Of a stretch of DNA of 7,233 bases, positions 1 through 5,893 are shown in pieces. Numbering within the stretch: the stretch's first letter is position 1; each line of letters opens with the position of its first letter. Origin of the DNA: Acidobacteria bacterium AH-259-L09 (GTDB lineage: Bacteria; Acidobacteriota; UBA6911; RPQK01); NCBI GenBank assembly GCA_027717875.1, contig JALLOL010000126.1:1-7233 (forward strand). Direction: 5' to 3'. Made by a program: the position numbers and the translations under genes. Under the pieces are notes generated by a model that was given only the letters and a program-made list of their open reading frames with translations, made no database searches and was not told where the DNA came from.

Positions 1-1
1 G

Positions 2-46
2 CACAACCACGGTTTCAAGGTAGCTGAGATCAAGCAGGCAGAGTAA
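2..46 (+). CDS. C-terminal tail of an unidentified protein (5' end outside window)
   Basis: The frame beginning at base 2 is open for 14 codons (HNHGFKVAEIKQAE) and ends at TAA 44-46. The peptide has normal protein-like composition. It is too short to identify, and no homology is claimed. The sequence that follows (77 onward) belongs to a decayed module that is repeated elsewhere in the window, so this gene marks the left edge of the disturbed area. It could also be a chance open stretch. Confidence 0.35.
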   Translation, partial: HNHGFKVAEIKQAE

Positions 47-76
47 CTTTCGTTCAGGCTTTTTTGGCCTGCCAGG

Positions 77-225
77 AAGGTTAGAGCAGCCGACCTGGAG
101 TGTGAAGTTCGCTTCGAAAATCAACCGAACGCAAGGTGCTAGCCAGGATCGCGGGCCTGCGCGGTGGATGGTGCCTCAACCCAGCGAAAACGTTGCTGGC
201 GAAGTTCGAAATGAGGCTGCATTAA
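77..225 (+). pseudogene. Relic of MerR/HMA-like module (copy 1), internally deleted
   Basis: Two blocks match the intact module at the right end of the window. Bases 77-115 match 6807-6846, the merR 3' junction and leader (about 33 of 40 positions). Bases 150-208 match 7106-7164, the 3' part of the HMA-like gene (about 45 of 59 positions). In the frame of base 148 the remnant reads GLRGGWCLNPAKTLLAKF, against GMRGECCLNPAKTALAKV in the intact protein, and stops at TAA 223-225. Some 200 bases of the gene's 5' half are missing between the blocks. The start codon and the membrane segment are therefore lost, and this cannot be a working gene. The relic lies directly upstream of the Cys-rich peptide ORF, which suggests what once followed the HMA-like gene. 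Confidence 0.75.
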
Positions 226-428
226 AATCAATTTTGGGGGAAACTCTCGAAGGAGCTGATAGTTATGTATCGGTTTACTGTAGTCCGGAGGAGGAATTCG
301 CGGTAAAGGTTCAAAAAGATCAATGCTGTGAGCCTATCTGTGGGCCTACGACATACCAGCCTGCTACAAAGTCGAAAAGGGAACATGAGAGGCGTGATAA
401 TTGCTGTGAGCCTATTTGTGGCGCGTAA
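102..428 (+). CDS. Cys-rich peptide ORF with two CCEPICG motifs; candidate RiPP precursor or metal-binding peptide
   Basis: The open frame from GTG 102 to TAA 426-428 gives 108 residues. I do not recognise the family. Its striking part is the C-terminus: CCEPICGP at residues 75-82 and CCEPICGA at 101-108, so the protein ends on the second motif. Residues 1 to about 40 run out of frame through the module relic and are probably not native. GTG 102 also has GGAG almost touching it, a poor start. A better start is ATG 265, with AAGGAG at 250-255 and a 9-base gap, but it lies in another frame. A one-base loss near 284 would join the two as MYRFTVVPEEEF followed by the Cys-rich part, about 55 residues in all. 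An acidic N-terminal part followed by a short repeated Cys motif, with a radical SAM-like stub 92 bases downstream, fits a modified-peptide precursor. A plain metallothionein-like peptide or a non-functional remnant are the alternatives. Confidence 0.5.
   Translation: MKFASKINRTQGASQDRGPARWMVPQPSENVAGEVRNEAALKSILGETLEGADSYVSVYCSPEEEFAVKVQKDQCCEPICGPTTYQPATKSKREHERRDNCCEPICGA
250..255 (+). promoter_or_regulatory. Shine-Dalgarno site for ATG 265
   Basis: AAGGAG lies 9 bases before ATG 265. The frame opened there (MYRFTVVRRRNSR) stops after 13 codons, yet the neighbouring frame carries on as the Cys-rich peptide. The site therefore argues that the peptide's original start was at 265 and that a frameshift now separates them. 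Confidence 0.4.
324..421 (+). repeat. In-frame direct repeat encoding CCEPICG
   Basis: Bases 324-343 and 402-421 are the same 20-mer with one difference (19 of 20). They are spaced 78 bases apart, exactly 26 codons, so both encode CCEPICG in the same frame. The single difference (ATC versus ATT for Ile) is silent. This spacing fits duplication of a core unit within a peptide gene, though a recent slippage duplication without selection would look the same. Confidence 0.8.
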
Positions 429-519
429 ACCTGCGTGTTTGCCGCTGTTGGTCTTAGGGTAGCGAGGCTCTCCCCGCTTATCCCGCTCCAGAAGGGTCAG
501 ATAGGTCAGGAGGAAGAAG

Positions 520-600
520 ATGGAAAAGGAGATGAGCAAGCTTAATCAGAACATTGTCAAAGCCCCGAGCTACGTGCTCCACTGGTGCGGAATCTTATAG
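520..600 (+). pseudogene. 26-codon stub resembling the N-terminus of a radical SAM peptide-maturase
   Basis: ATG 520 has an excellent ribosome site (AGGAGG at 508-513, 6-base gap) and opens a 26-codon frame ending at TAG 598-600. Residues 15-22 read APSYVLHW. Many radical SAM/SPASM enzymes begin with a similar APxYVLW stretch immediately before the CxxxCxxC cluster that binds the iron-sulfur centre. Here the frame ends four residues after the Trp with a single Cys and no CxxxCxxC. In bases 600-690 I found no continuation in any forward frame. If the reading is right, this is a maturase gene cut off just before its catalytic cluster, lying 92 bases after the CCEPICG peptide, the usual place for one. 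The match is short, so an unrelated small ORF is a real alternative. Confidence 0.35.
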
Positions 601-694
601 TGGCTGGCTCGCCGATAGCCAAAGGCATAGACTCCTCAGTGTTTGTTATAGTTCACGTAGAGAAAGCTCCGAGGTCAGGCCAGGAGAATAGGCC

Positions 695-1165
695 GTGAAG
701 ACACTGAGGTGGTTGGCGATTGCAGTTCCTACCCTTTTCATATTCATTCAATTCCTCGGGCCTGAAAAGACGAATCCTCCCATAAACCCACCGCGAACCA
801 TCGCGGCACACGTGCAAATCCCTCCAGAAATCAATGCGATCTTCGAGCGCGCCTGTCAGAACTGCCATTCTCACAAGACTCAGTGGCCCTGGTACAGTAA
901 CCTGGCTCCCATTTCTTGGTTTGTGATCGATCATGTCAATTTTGGTCGCAGTCACATAAATTTGTCAGATTGGGCTCAATACGACCAGGAAAAGCAAATC
1001 AGCCTGTTTGAGGAGATATGTGAAATAGTGGAAAAGGGTGAGATGCCGCTTGAACCCTATTTGTGGATGCACGATAAAGCTCACCTGACTCAGCAGGACA
1101 TCAGAGCGATTTGTGAGTGGACAATGGCGGAGCAGAAGCGCTTGATGAGTGAGCAGCAAAAATGA
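695..1165 (+). CDS. Membrane-anchored heme-binding domain protein (Haem_bd family)
   Basis: This 156-residue protein starts at GTG 695, chosen because AGGAG at 682-686 sits 8 bases upstream. Residues 4-21 form a hydrophobic N-terminal segment, either a signal anchor or a signal peptide, so the rest should be periplasmic. CQNCH at 54-58 is the CxxCH c-type heme attachment motif. It is followed by the tryptophan-rich stretch QWPWYSNLAPISW (63-75), a hallmark of the Haem_bd family. GEMPLEPY (115-122) contains Met117, a possible axial heme ligand. The length is normal for the family and the frame is unbroken. The family's function is not established; electron transfer or redox sensing is inference. 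It stands alone, and nothing here identifies a redox partner. A Gln/Glu/Lys-rich tail closes the protein. Confidence 0.85.
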   Translation: MKTLRWLAIAVPTLFIFIQFLGPEKTNPPINPPRTIAAHVQIPPEINAIFERACQNCHSHKTQWPWYSNLAPISWFVIDHVNFGRSHINLSDWAQYDQEKQISLFEEICEIVEKGEMPLEPYLWMHDKAHLTQQDIRAICEWTMAEQKRLMSEQQK

Positions 1166-1477
1166 GTCGCTCCCCTGAAAAGCGTTTGACCTGCTTGTTT
1201 TTCAGCCCTGCAATAGTTGATTAAACCCCGGGGCATGAACCCGATCCCACACAAAGCAAATTTACAGCAAATTACCGACTTGATCCTGCCACTCCTGATT
1301 AAAATGCGTTGAAGATCGAAAAAACAATTTGATCCAAGCTATTAAGGTTGACAAAACAGAACCATCTGGTCCGACGCTTTACTTCTAAAAGAGCACCTTT
1401 CGCGGCGAAAGATTAGATGATCAAAAGGGACGAGCCTATATAAATTCGCTCCACTCTTTATGTTGTTAAAAATTTTC
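1166..1477 (+). other. Gene-free stretch
   Basis: No convincing coding frame is seen on either strand. It contains an imperfect inverted repeat CTGAAAA (1175-1181) / TTTTCAG (1199-1205) just after the heme-protein gene. That repeat has a long loop and no T-run after it, so it is not a clear terminator. It also contains CCCCGGGG near 1226, a TTGACA hexamer at 1348-1353 without a well-placed -10, and the 15-base palindrome at 1397-1411. The last dozen bases (from about 1466) are already part of the repeated MerR-type promoter block. Confidence 0.5.
1397..1411. repeat. Perfect 15-base palindrome CTTTCGC-G-GCGAAAG
   Basis: Two 7-base arms surround a single G. With a 1-base centre it cannot form a stable RNA hairpin, so a dimeric regulator's binding site is more likely than a terminator. 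It sits about 67 bases upstream of the MerR-type promoter's -35 box. No matching second copy was noticed in the window, so its role is unknown. Confidence 0.3.
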
Positions 1478-1508
1478 TTGACCCTCCAGTTACCGGAGGC
1501 TTCAGACT
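1478..1508 (+). promoter_or_regulatory. MerR-type promoter/operator (copy 2)
   Basis: The -35 box TTGACC (1478-1483) is followed by a 19-base spacer and a weak -10 CAGACT (1503-1508). The overlong spacer carries the dyad CCTCCAG-TTA-CCGGAGG (1483-1499), symmetric except for one base pair. A 19-base spacer filled by a dyad is the signature of promoters that MerR-family activators untwist when they bind metal or another signal. Bases 1477-1506 match 6656-6685 at 27 of 30 positions, so both copies share an ancestor. It would now drive the merR relic and the small Cys-rich gene downstream. Confidence 0.75.
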
Positions 1509-1532
1509 CTAATTCGCAAGGGTAGTAAAAAA

Positions 1533-1583
1533 ATGCATGAGGACCTACTGATAGGCAGGTTACAGCCCAAAAGGAGCGTTTGA
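1533..1583 (+). pseudogene. merR relic, 16 codons (copy 2)
   Basis: ATG 1533 opens a frame reading HEDLLIGRLQPKRSV before TGA 1581-1583. It aligns with HAKDVLIGEVAAKTGLD at the start of the longer merR fragment at 6705, in DNA as well as protein. Only the first few residues of the helix-turn-helix domain remain, so it cannot encode a repressor or activator. The break falls at the junction with AT-rich sequence that holds the small Cys-rich gene and egtB, marking where foreign or rearranged DNA was joined. Confidence 0.6.
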
Positions 1584-1609
1584 GAATAAGAGTTTGTGGG
1601 TGTGAAAAA

Positions 1610-1813
1610 ATGGTCAAATTGAAATGTGGATGTGAGGTTACTAAAGAAGGGAAGTTCCTTGTTGGACAATATTGTTTAGAAACAGATTGTCTTGAGTGCA
1701 GGATGTTAACCAAAATTCATCCCTTTGGTACTAAGGGAGCGCCTGACTTTTTAATTCAGTACTATTCAAATTTGATAGTTTCAAAAAGTTTCAAAGTTAA
1801 AAGAGAGAGATGA
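1610..1813 (+). CDS. Small Cys-rich protein, possible zinc-binding fold
   Basis: The 67-residue product begins KLKCGCEV and has five cysteines in a CxC-x13-CxxxxCxxC pattern (residues 6, 8, 22, 27, 30). The second half is basic, ending in FKVKRER. Paired Cys clusters separated by a short linker suggest a structural zinc or iron site, but I do not recognise the family. An in-frame TTG at 1580 would add ten residues with another CGC motif. It has AAGGAG at 1571-1576 only 3 bases away and overlaps the merR relic stop. ATG 1610 has only a weak ribosome site, so the start is uncertain. The gene lies downstream of a MerR-type promoter and 86 bases before egtB in the same AT-rich segment, so cotranscription of all three is possible. 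Confidence 0.55.
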   Translation: MVKLKCGCEVTKEGKFLVGQYCLETDCLECRMLTKIHPFGTKGAPDFLIQYYSNLIVSKSFKVKRER

Positions 1814-1828
1814 CAGCTATAATCGTTA

Positions 1829-1848
1829 GCTTCCTAATGCTTCCTAAT
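1829..1848 (+). repeat. Tandem 10-base duplication
   Basis: GCTTCCTAAT occurs twice back to back in the gap between the Cys-rich gene and egtB. It is most simply a replication-slippage scar. No regulator site is claimed. Confidence 0.6.
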
Positions 1849-1899
1849 CAGGCCATTTCAGAAAACGGTTAAATAATTTTTACCTCTTAATTTAAGAAC

Positions 1900-3195
1900 A
1901 TGGAACGGGATAAGCTTCTTGACAAATACAGGAAGGTAAGGCAGACGAGCATAGAGATGACTACACCACTCCAGCCAGAGGATTATCGCATCCAAACAAT
2001 GGATGATGTGAGTCCGCCATGGTGGAATCTTGGGCATACAAGTTGGTTTTTCGCACGAAATGTGTTGGAGGCTGCTGGCGAATATAAGATACAAGATAGA
2101 GAATTTGATTATGTTCTCAATTCTTATTATGAATCTTTAGGTGATAGAGTTCCGCGAAGCGACCGTGGGAAACTCACTAGGCCAACAACCGAGGAGATTT
2201 TAAGATATAGAAAATCTATTGATAGTAGTGATAGTAGGATGGCAAATGTTATTCTTAATGCTTCCGAGGAAACATTTAGAAAATTAGAATCAATCATAAT
2301 TATCGGTCTTCACCACGAGCAACAGCATCAAGAGCTTTTTGTTACGGAAATTAAACATATTCTCGCGAGACTTTCTCCAAATTTGCGCAGGCCGTATCAT
2401 GAAAGACAGTTGGATACGCGCACGATAGAGGTTCCAAAGGCGCAGTTTGTACCCTTTGAGGCTGGTCTGTATGATTTTGGTAATATAGAAGAAGAATGGT
2501 GCTGGGACTGTGAACTGCCTGTCCACAAGTATTATCTCTGTGATTTCAAGCTTATGAATCGCCTTGTAACAAATCGTGAATATATGGAATTTATAGATGA
2601 TGGAGGATACAAGAATCCGCTTCTCTGGTTTGCAAATGGTTGGGAAAAGATTAAAGAAAAGGGATGGGAAGCTCCCCTTTACTGGGAAAAGAAGGACGGA
2701 CAGTGGATGGTGTGGACACTCTCTGGAATGCAAAAGGTTGATTTAGACGAACCTGTCTGCCATGTGAGCTTTTATGAGGCAGCTGCTTTTGCTGAATGGA
2801 CATCACAAACATATGAAAGGTGGAAAGGGGCAAGATTGCCAACTGAACGCGAATGGGAGCATGCAGCGAGAAAATCCGCTCTTCGCAAAGATGGCAATTT
2901 TTTCGAGGCTGGAAGATTTCATCCAGCTCCTGCATCAGATAGGGAAAGCTCATTGGTGCAGATGTTTGGAGATGTGTGGGAATGGACCTCAAATCATTTT
3001 GAACCTTATCCTGGCTATAAACCGTTTCAAGGGGCACTGGTAGAGTATAACAGTAAATTCATGAATAATCAGCGGGTCTTAAGAGGCGGGTCCTGTGCCA
3101 CTCCAAAAGATGAAATCCGTATCAGTAACAGAAATTTTTGGTCTCCATTAACTCGTTTCCAGTTCACTGGCATCCGCCTCGCATGGGATCTTTAG
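1900..3195 (+). CDS. egtB: EgtB-like non-heme iron sulfoxide synthase
   Basis: The 431-residue protein matches EgtB in length and layout. EgtB uses O2 to join a cysteine-type thiol (gamma-glutamylcysteine or cysteine) to trimethylhistidine (hercynine) as a sulfoxide, in the cytosol, on the way to ergothioneine. The N-terminal DinB-like part has His46 (GHTSWF) and the HxxxHxE motif at 139-145 (HEQQHQE), which supply the three His ligands of the iron. The C-terminal formylglycine-enzyme-like domain (about 180-431) shows RLPTEREWEHAAR, GDVWEWT, RVLRGGSCAT and the closing GIRLAWD. No methyltransferase domain is fused, which excludes OvoA. A selenoneine synthase (SenA) is a close relative and cannot be ruled out. 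No egtD, egtA, egtC, senB or selD is visible nearby. No strong ribosome site precedes ATG 1900. The gene is clearly more AT-rich than the beta-barrel gene, suggesting acquisition by transfer. Confidence 0.9.
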   Translation: MERDKLLDKYRKVRQTSIEMTTPLQPEDYRIQTMDDVSPPWWNLGHTSWFFARNVLEAAGEYKIQDREFDYVLNSYYESLGDRVPRSDRGKLTRPTTEEILRYRKSIDSSDSRMANVILNASEETFRKLESIIIIGLHHEQQHQELFVTEIKHILARLSPNLRRPYHERQLDTRTIEVPKAQFVPFEAGLYDFGNIEEEWCWDCELPVHKYYLCDFKLMNRLVTNREYMEFIDDGGYKNPLLWFANGWEKIKEKGWEAPLYWEKKDGQWMVWTLSGMQKVDLDEPVCHVSFYEAAAFAEWTSQTYERWKGARLPTEREWEHAARKSALRKDGNFFEAGRFHPAPASDRESSLVQMFGDVWEWTSNHFEPYPGYKPFQGALVEYNSKFMNNQRVLRGGSCATPKDEIRISNRNFWSPLTRFQFTGIRLAWDL

Positions 3196-3223
3196 GGGTG
3201 GAAACAGTTGAACTTCCTCCAAT

Positions 3224-3300
3224 CAACATTCAGCGCGCATGCCGGTGATTAATCGCCAGCATCCTGCCCTCGCTGATCCATGCTTCCGGTGCTTGTTGAA
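3224..3300 (-). pseudogene. Reverse-strand relic of the HMA-like gene (copy 4)
   Basis: The reverse complement of 3224-3274 matches 7080-7129 with six mismatches and one single-base gap over 51 columns, including runs of 10, 10 and 9 identical bases. Weaker similarity continues through 3300. In one minus frame the end reads LITGMRAEC before a stop, against IITGMRGECC in the intact protein. The gap and the stop show it is not functional. It is inverted relative to the other three copies, so the module has been moved as well as duplicated. The rest of the module, including its MerR-type promoter, is not recognisable upstream on this strand. Confidence 0.65.
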
Positions 3301-3487
3301 GCAATCGCGTGTATTTCGGCATGCACTTAACGGAAAAGGAACCGGGGTACAAGAATGAGGGCTTTCTCCTTGGGAACTCTTGCTTTTCGTGTAATCGCCT
3401 ACTGAGCCAGCGAAACCTCTTGCAAAAACTAGCACCTTCTCCACCATGAAACGCGGTTTCTGCAGTCATTACCAAAAAAACAGGCGC

Positions 3488-3541
3488 ATGACCCGCCGCT
3501 CAATCGTCGGGACTACACTCAACTGCTGCTGTTGCGGCTAA
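3488..3541 (+). CDS. Poly-cysteine mini-ORF, possible leader peptide
   Basis: ATG 3488 opens a 17-codon frame reading MTRRSIVGTTLNCCCCG and ending at TAA 3539-3541, 22 bases before the beta-barrel gene. Four consecutive Cys codons (TGC TGC TGT TGC) just before the stop resemble the cysteine-responsive leader ORFs known upstream of some sulfur genes in mycobacteria, where ribosome stalling controls the next gene. The ribosome site is poor. The Cys run also falls in a CTG-type triplet repeat, so chance is a serious alternative. Confidence 0.3.
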   Translation: MTRRSIVGTTLNCCCCG

Positions 3542-3563
3542 GGAAGTCGAAGGACACCGATCA

Positions 3564-5762
3564 ATGACAACGAGCAAGGTTGCTGTCACTCTTCTGCCCT
3601 GTATCGTCTTGCTCCTCTTCTTTGTCGGACCGCTTGTTCATGCGGCGCAGCATGCCAAACGTGAGTTCTACGTGATCGAGGCCCATCGCGTGCAGAAGGG
3701 CCCCCATATCGACGGATTTTTGGATGACGAGGTGTGGCAGTCCGCAGCCCTCATCGATCAGTTTACGCAGCAAGAGCCGAAGGAAAGCGCTCCGGCGACT
3801 GAACGGACAGAGGTGCGGATTCTCTACGATGCCCGGTGTCTATTCATCGGCGTCTACGCCTTTGATTCCAATTCCGCTGGCGTTATCGCAACGGAGATGA
3901 GGCGCGATTCCGACCGCCTGTTCGATGAAGACAACTTTCAGGTCATCATCGATACCTTCAACGATTCCCGCTCCGGTTACATGTTTGTTACGAACCCGTT
4001 GGGAGCTAAGCTGGAGCAGCAGATTTTTGAGGAAGCGGAAGGGAGCCGGAGTGGAAACAATTCCAATGTGAACCGAAATTGGGACGGAGTGTGGGCCGTG
4101 GCTTCCCGGCGTACAAAGGATGGTTGGACAGCCGAGATCGCCATTCCCATGATGACACTCCGCTTCCGGCAGAGCGATTTGCAAACGTGGGGCATCAACT
4201 TCATGCGGAGCATCCGAAGGAAGAATGAGCAGGTATTCTGGGCCCCGATTCCTAAACCGTACACCCTAACCCGTGTCAGCCTCGCGGGAACGCTGACCGG
4301 GCTGAGCTCGTTGACCCATGGCATGGATCTTCGCATCAAACCGTTCATAATTGCGGGAGTGCGGAGTGACCGCGCAGGAGCTGAGACGAAAACGTCCATC
4401 CTGAAGGATTTAGGGCTGGACATGAAATACGGCATTAGCTCGGGCATGAACCTCGACCTGACCTTCAATACGGATTTTGCGCAGGTGGAGGTGGATGAAC
4501 AACAGGTGAATCTGACGCGTTTTAGCCTTTTGTTTCCCGAGAAGAGGGATTTCTTTCTCGAGAACGCCGGACAATTTAAGGTCGGAACCCAACGCCAGGA
4601 AGCGGACCTCTTCTTCAGCCGCCGAATGGGACTGTCGGAAAGTGGCCAGGTGATTCCAATCATCGGTGGAGCACGGCTGACGGGGAAGGTGGGCCGAAAC
4701 AACATCGCCCTGATGAACATCCAGACCGCAGAAGCATTCGGCCAACTCGGTGAGAACTTTCTGGTGACCCGTTACAGTCGCGACCTTCTATCCCGCTCAA
4801 AAGTAGGAGGCATTTTCATCAATAAGGAGTCCACCAATGGGTCTCGTTTCAATCGAACAATGGCGGCCGATGCAACCTTAGCGCTTCGGAGCAATCTTTT
4901 GATCAATTCGTTTGTCGCCAAAACGTCCACGCCCGGAATCACAAAAGGGGACATGGCGTTTTATGGGCGCATCGGGTGGCGGGATGCCGCCTGGAATCTC
5001 TACGCCGAGTACCTTGATATCCAGGATAACTTCAATGCGGAAGTGGGCTTCGTTCCACGCCGGGGAATTCGGACCAGTAGATTCCACATCGGACCGACAC
5101 CGCGCCCCAAGAAGTATCATATCCGCATGGTCGAGCCAATGGTGAACGTGACCTACACGACCGACCAGAATAACCGCCTCGTCACCCGAAAAGTCCATTA
5201 CATGGTTGGATTCCGGATGGAGAACGGCACGTATATCAACTTCATCTACAACCGATTTCTTGAGGAACTCGATAAGCCGTTCCGGATCCGGCCTAACCTG
5301 ACGATTCCCCCCGGCAGCTATCGCTTCGGGCAGTGGGTCTTCGAGTTGAACAGTGATCCATCGCGACGCGTCTACCAACAGTTTAGGTACTCCCCGCAGA
5401 CGTTTTTTGGGGGATTGCGGAAAGACCTCGATGCGACGGTTGGAATACGTGCCAGCAGCCAGTTTGCGGCCGAGGTGCAATACAAGCGGAATGACGTAAA
5501 GTTGCCGGGGGGCGCATTCGAGGTGAATGTGGGAATTCTCCGGTTGGATTGGGCTTTCTCGCCGCGGATGACCCTGCGGAGCCTCGTCCAGTACAACTCC
5601 TCCACGCACGAAATCAGCACCAACATCCGTTTTAATTTCATTTATCGTCCCGGCAGCGACCTCTATGTCGTCTACAAGGAATTGCGCAACGATGCTGGAA
5701 GTGCCCCGTTTGTCAGAGACCGCCAGTTGATGCTCAAGCTGAATTATCTGCTAGCGCGATGA
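3564..5762 (+). CDS. Secreted CBM9-like / DUF5916 outer-membrane beta-barrel protein
   Basis: The 732-residue protein starts at ATG 3564, with AAGGA at 3550-3554 in a good position. Residues 5-28 form a clear signal peptide ending in a VHA|A-type cleavage site. Residues of about 40-230 match the carbohydrate-binding family 9-like domain that opens DUF5916 proteins, with the hallmark PHIDGFLDDEVWQSA (47-61), the EVRILYD strand and the GWTAEIAIPMMTLRF segment. The remaining 500 residues alternate short polar turns with amphipathic strands (for example QVEVDEQQVNLTRF and FPEKRDFFLENAGQF) and end in the strand LMLKLNYLLAR. This is typical of the DUF5916 barrel in the outer membrane. Family function is unknown; sugar binding is inferred only from the domain. 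Length is normal and the frame intact. It is GC-richer than egtB and appears to be a stand-alone gene. Confidence 0.88.
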   Translation: MTTSKVAVTLLPCIVLLLFFVGPLVHAAQHAKREFYVIEAHRVQKGPHIDGFLDDEVWQSAALIDQFTQQEPKESAPATERTEVRILYDARCLFIGVYAFDSNSAGVIATEMRRDSDRLFDEDNFQVIIDTFNDSRSGYMFVTNPLGAKLEQQIFEEAEGSRSGNNSNVNRNWDGVWAVASRRTKDGWTAEIAIPMMTLRFRQSDLQTWGINFMRSIRRKNEQVFWAPIPKPYTLTRVSLAGTLTGLSSLTHGMDLRIKPFIIAGVRSDRAGAETKTSILKDLGLDMKYGISSGMNLDLTFNTDFAQVEVDEQQVNLTRFSLLFPEKRDFFLENAGQFKVGTQRQEADLFFSRRMGLSESGQVIPIIGGARLTGKVGRNNIALMNIQTAEAFGQLGENFLVTRYSRDLLSRSKVGGIFINKESTNGSRFNRTMAADATLALRSNLLINSFVAKTSTPGITKGDMAFYGRIGWRDAAWNLYAEYLDIQDNFNAEVGFVPRRGIRTSRFHIGPTPRPKKYHIRMVEPMVNVTYTTDQNNRLVTRKVHYMVGFRMENGTYINFIYNRFLEELDKPFRIRPNLTIPPGSYRFGQWVFELNSDPSRRVYQQFRYSPQTFFGGLRKDLDATVGIRASSQFAAEVQYKRNDVKLPGGAFEVNVGILRLDWAFSPRMTLRSLVQYNSSTHEISTNIRFNFIYRPGSDLYVVYKELRNDAGSAPFVRDRQLMLKLNYLLAR

Positions 5763-5893
5763 TGATCGCGTCGAATCGCCCGTTACAAGAGCGTCGGGCT
5801 CGTGTCGTAAAAGGCGGCGGCCATCGGAGTAAAAGCAGTTTCTTCGTGGCGGTGAAATGGCTGGATTGGAGAAGGTAGAAAGAGGTTTCGCGC

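Larger units (their letters stand above)
3196..3563 (+). other. Spacer holding a reversed relic and a poly-Cys mini-ORF
   Basis: There is no intact larger gene between egtB and the beta-barrel gene. The left part (3224-3300) is a minus-strand relic of the HMA-like gene. Minus-strand frames run through 3223-3475 without an early stop, but no family is recognisable in them. The right part holds the short ORF at 3488-3541. No rho-independent terminator is seen after egtB. Confidence 0.6.

Noticed and set aside
55..71. Inverted repeat CAGGC / GCCTG around a T-run after the first stop codon, like a terminator
   Set aside because: The T-run is in the loop rather than after the stem, and the stem is only 5 base pairs, so it is not a credible rho-independent terminator.
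386..466. Second small ORF starting MRGVIIAVSLFVARKPA, hydrophobic like a signal peptide
   Set aside because: It overlaps the second CCEPICG repeat in another frame. The ribosome site is too close to the ATG, and the repeat is better explained by the Cys frame because both repeat units are in phase there.
1348..1353. TTGACA hexamer as a sigma-70 promoter
   Set aside because: No acceptable -10 box lies 16-18 bases downstream.
3223..3475. Two minus-strand frames of 74 and 81 codons between egtB and the beta-barrel gene
   Set aside because: Their 3' ends coincide with the HMA-like relic, including an indel, and the remainder shows no family pattern. A functional gene is not supported.
3840..5641. 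Several long minus-strand open frames (up to 247 codons) inside the beta-barrel gene
   Set aside because: They are frame shadows of a GC-rich gene with clear signal peptide and domain motifs on the plus strand. None has a recognisable domain.
5868..5891. Short words shared with the reverse strand near 3410-3445 (GGAGAAGGT and AAGAGGTTTCGC in the same order)
   Set aside because: The words are short, differently spaced and not accompanied by other similarity. A 12-base match is expected by chance in a window this size.
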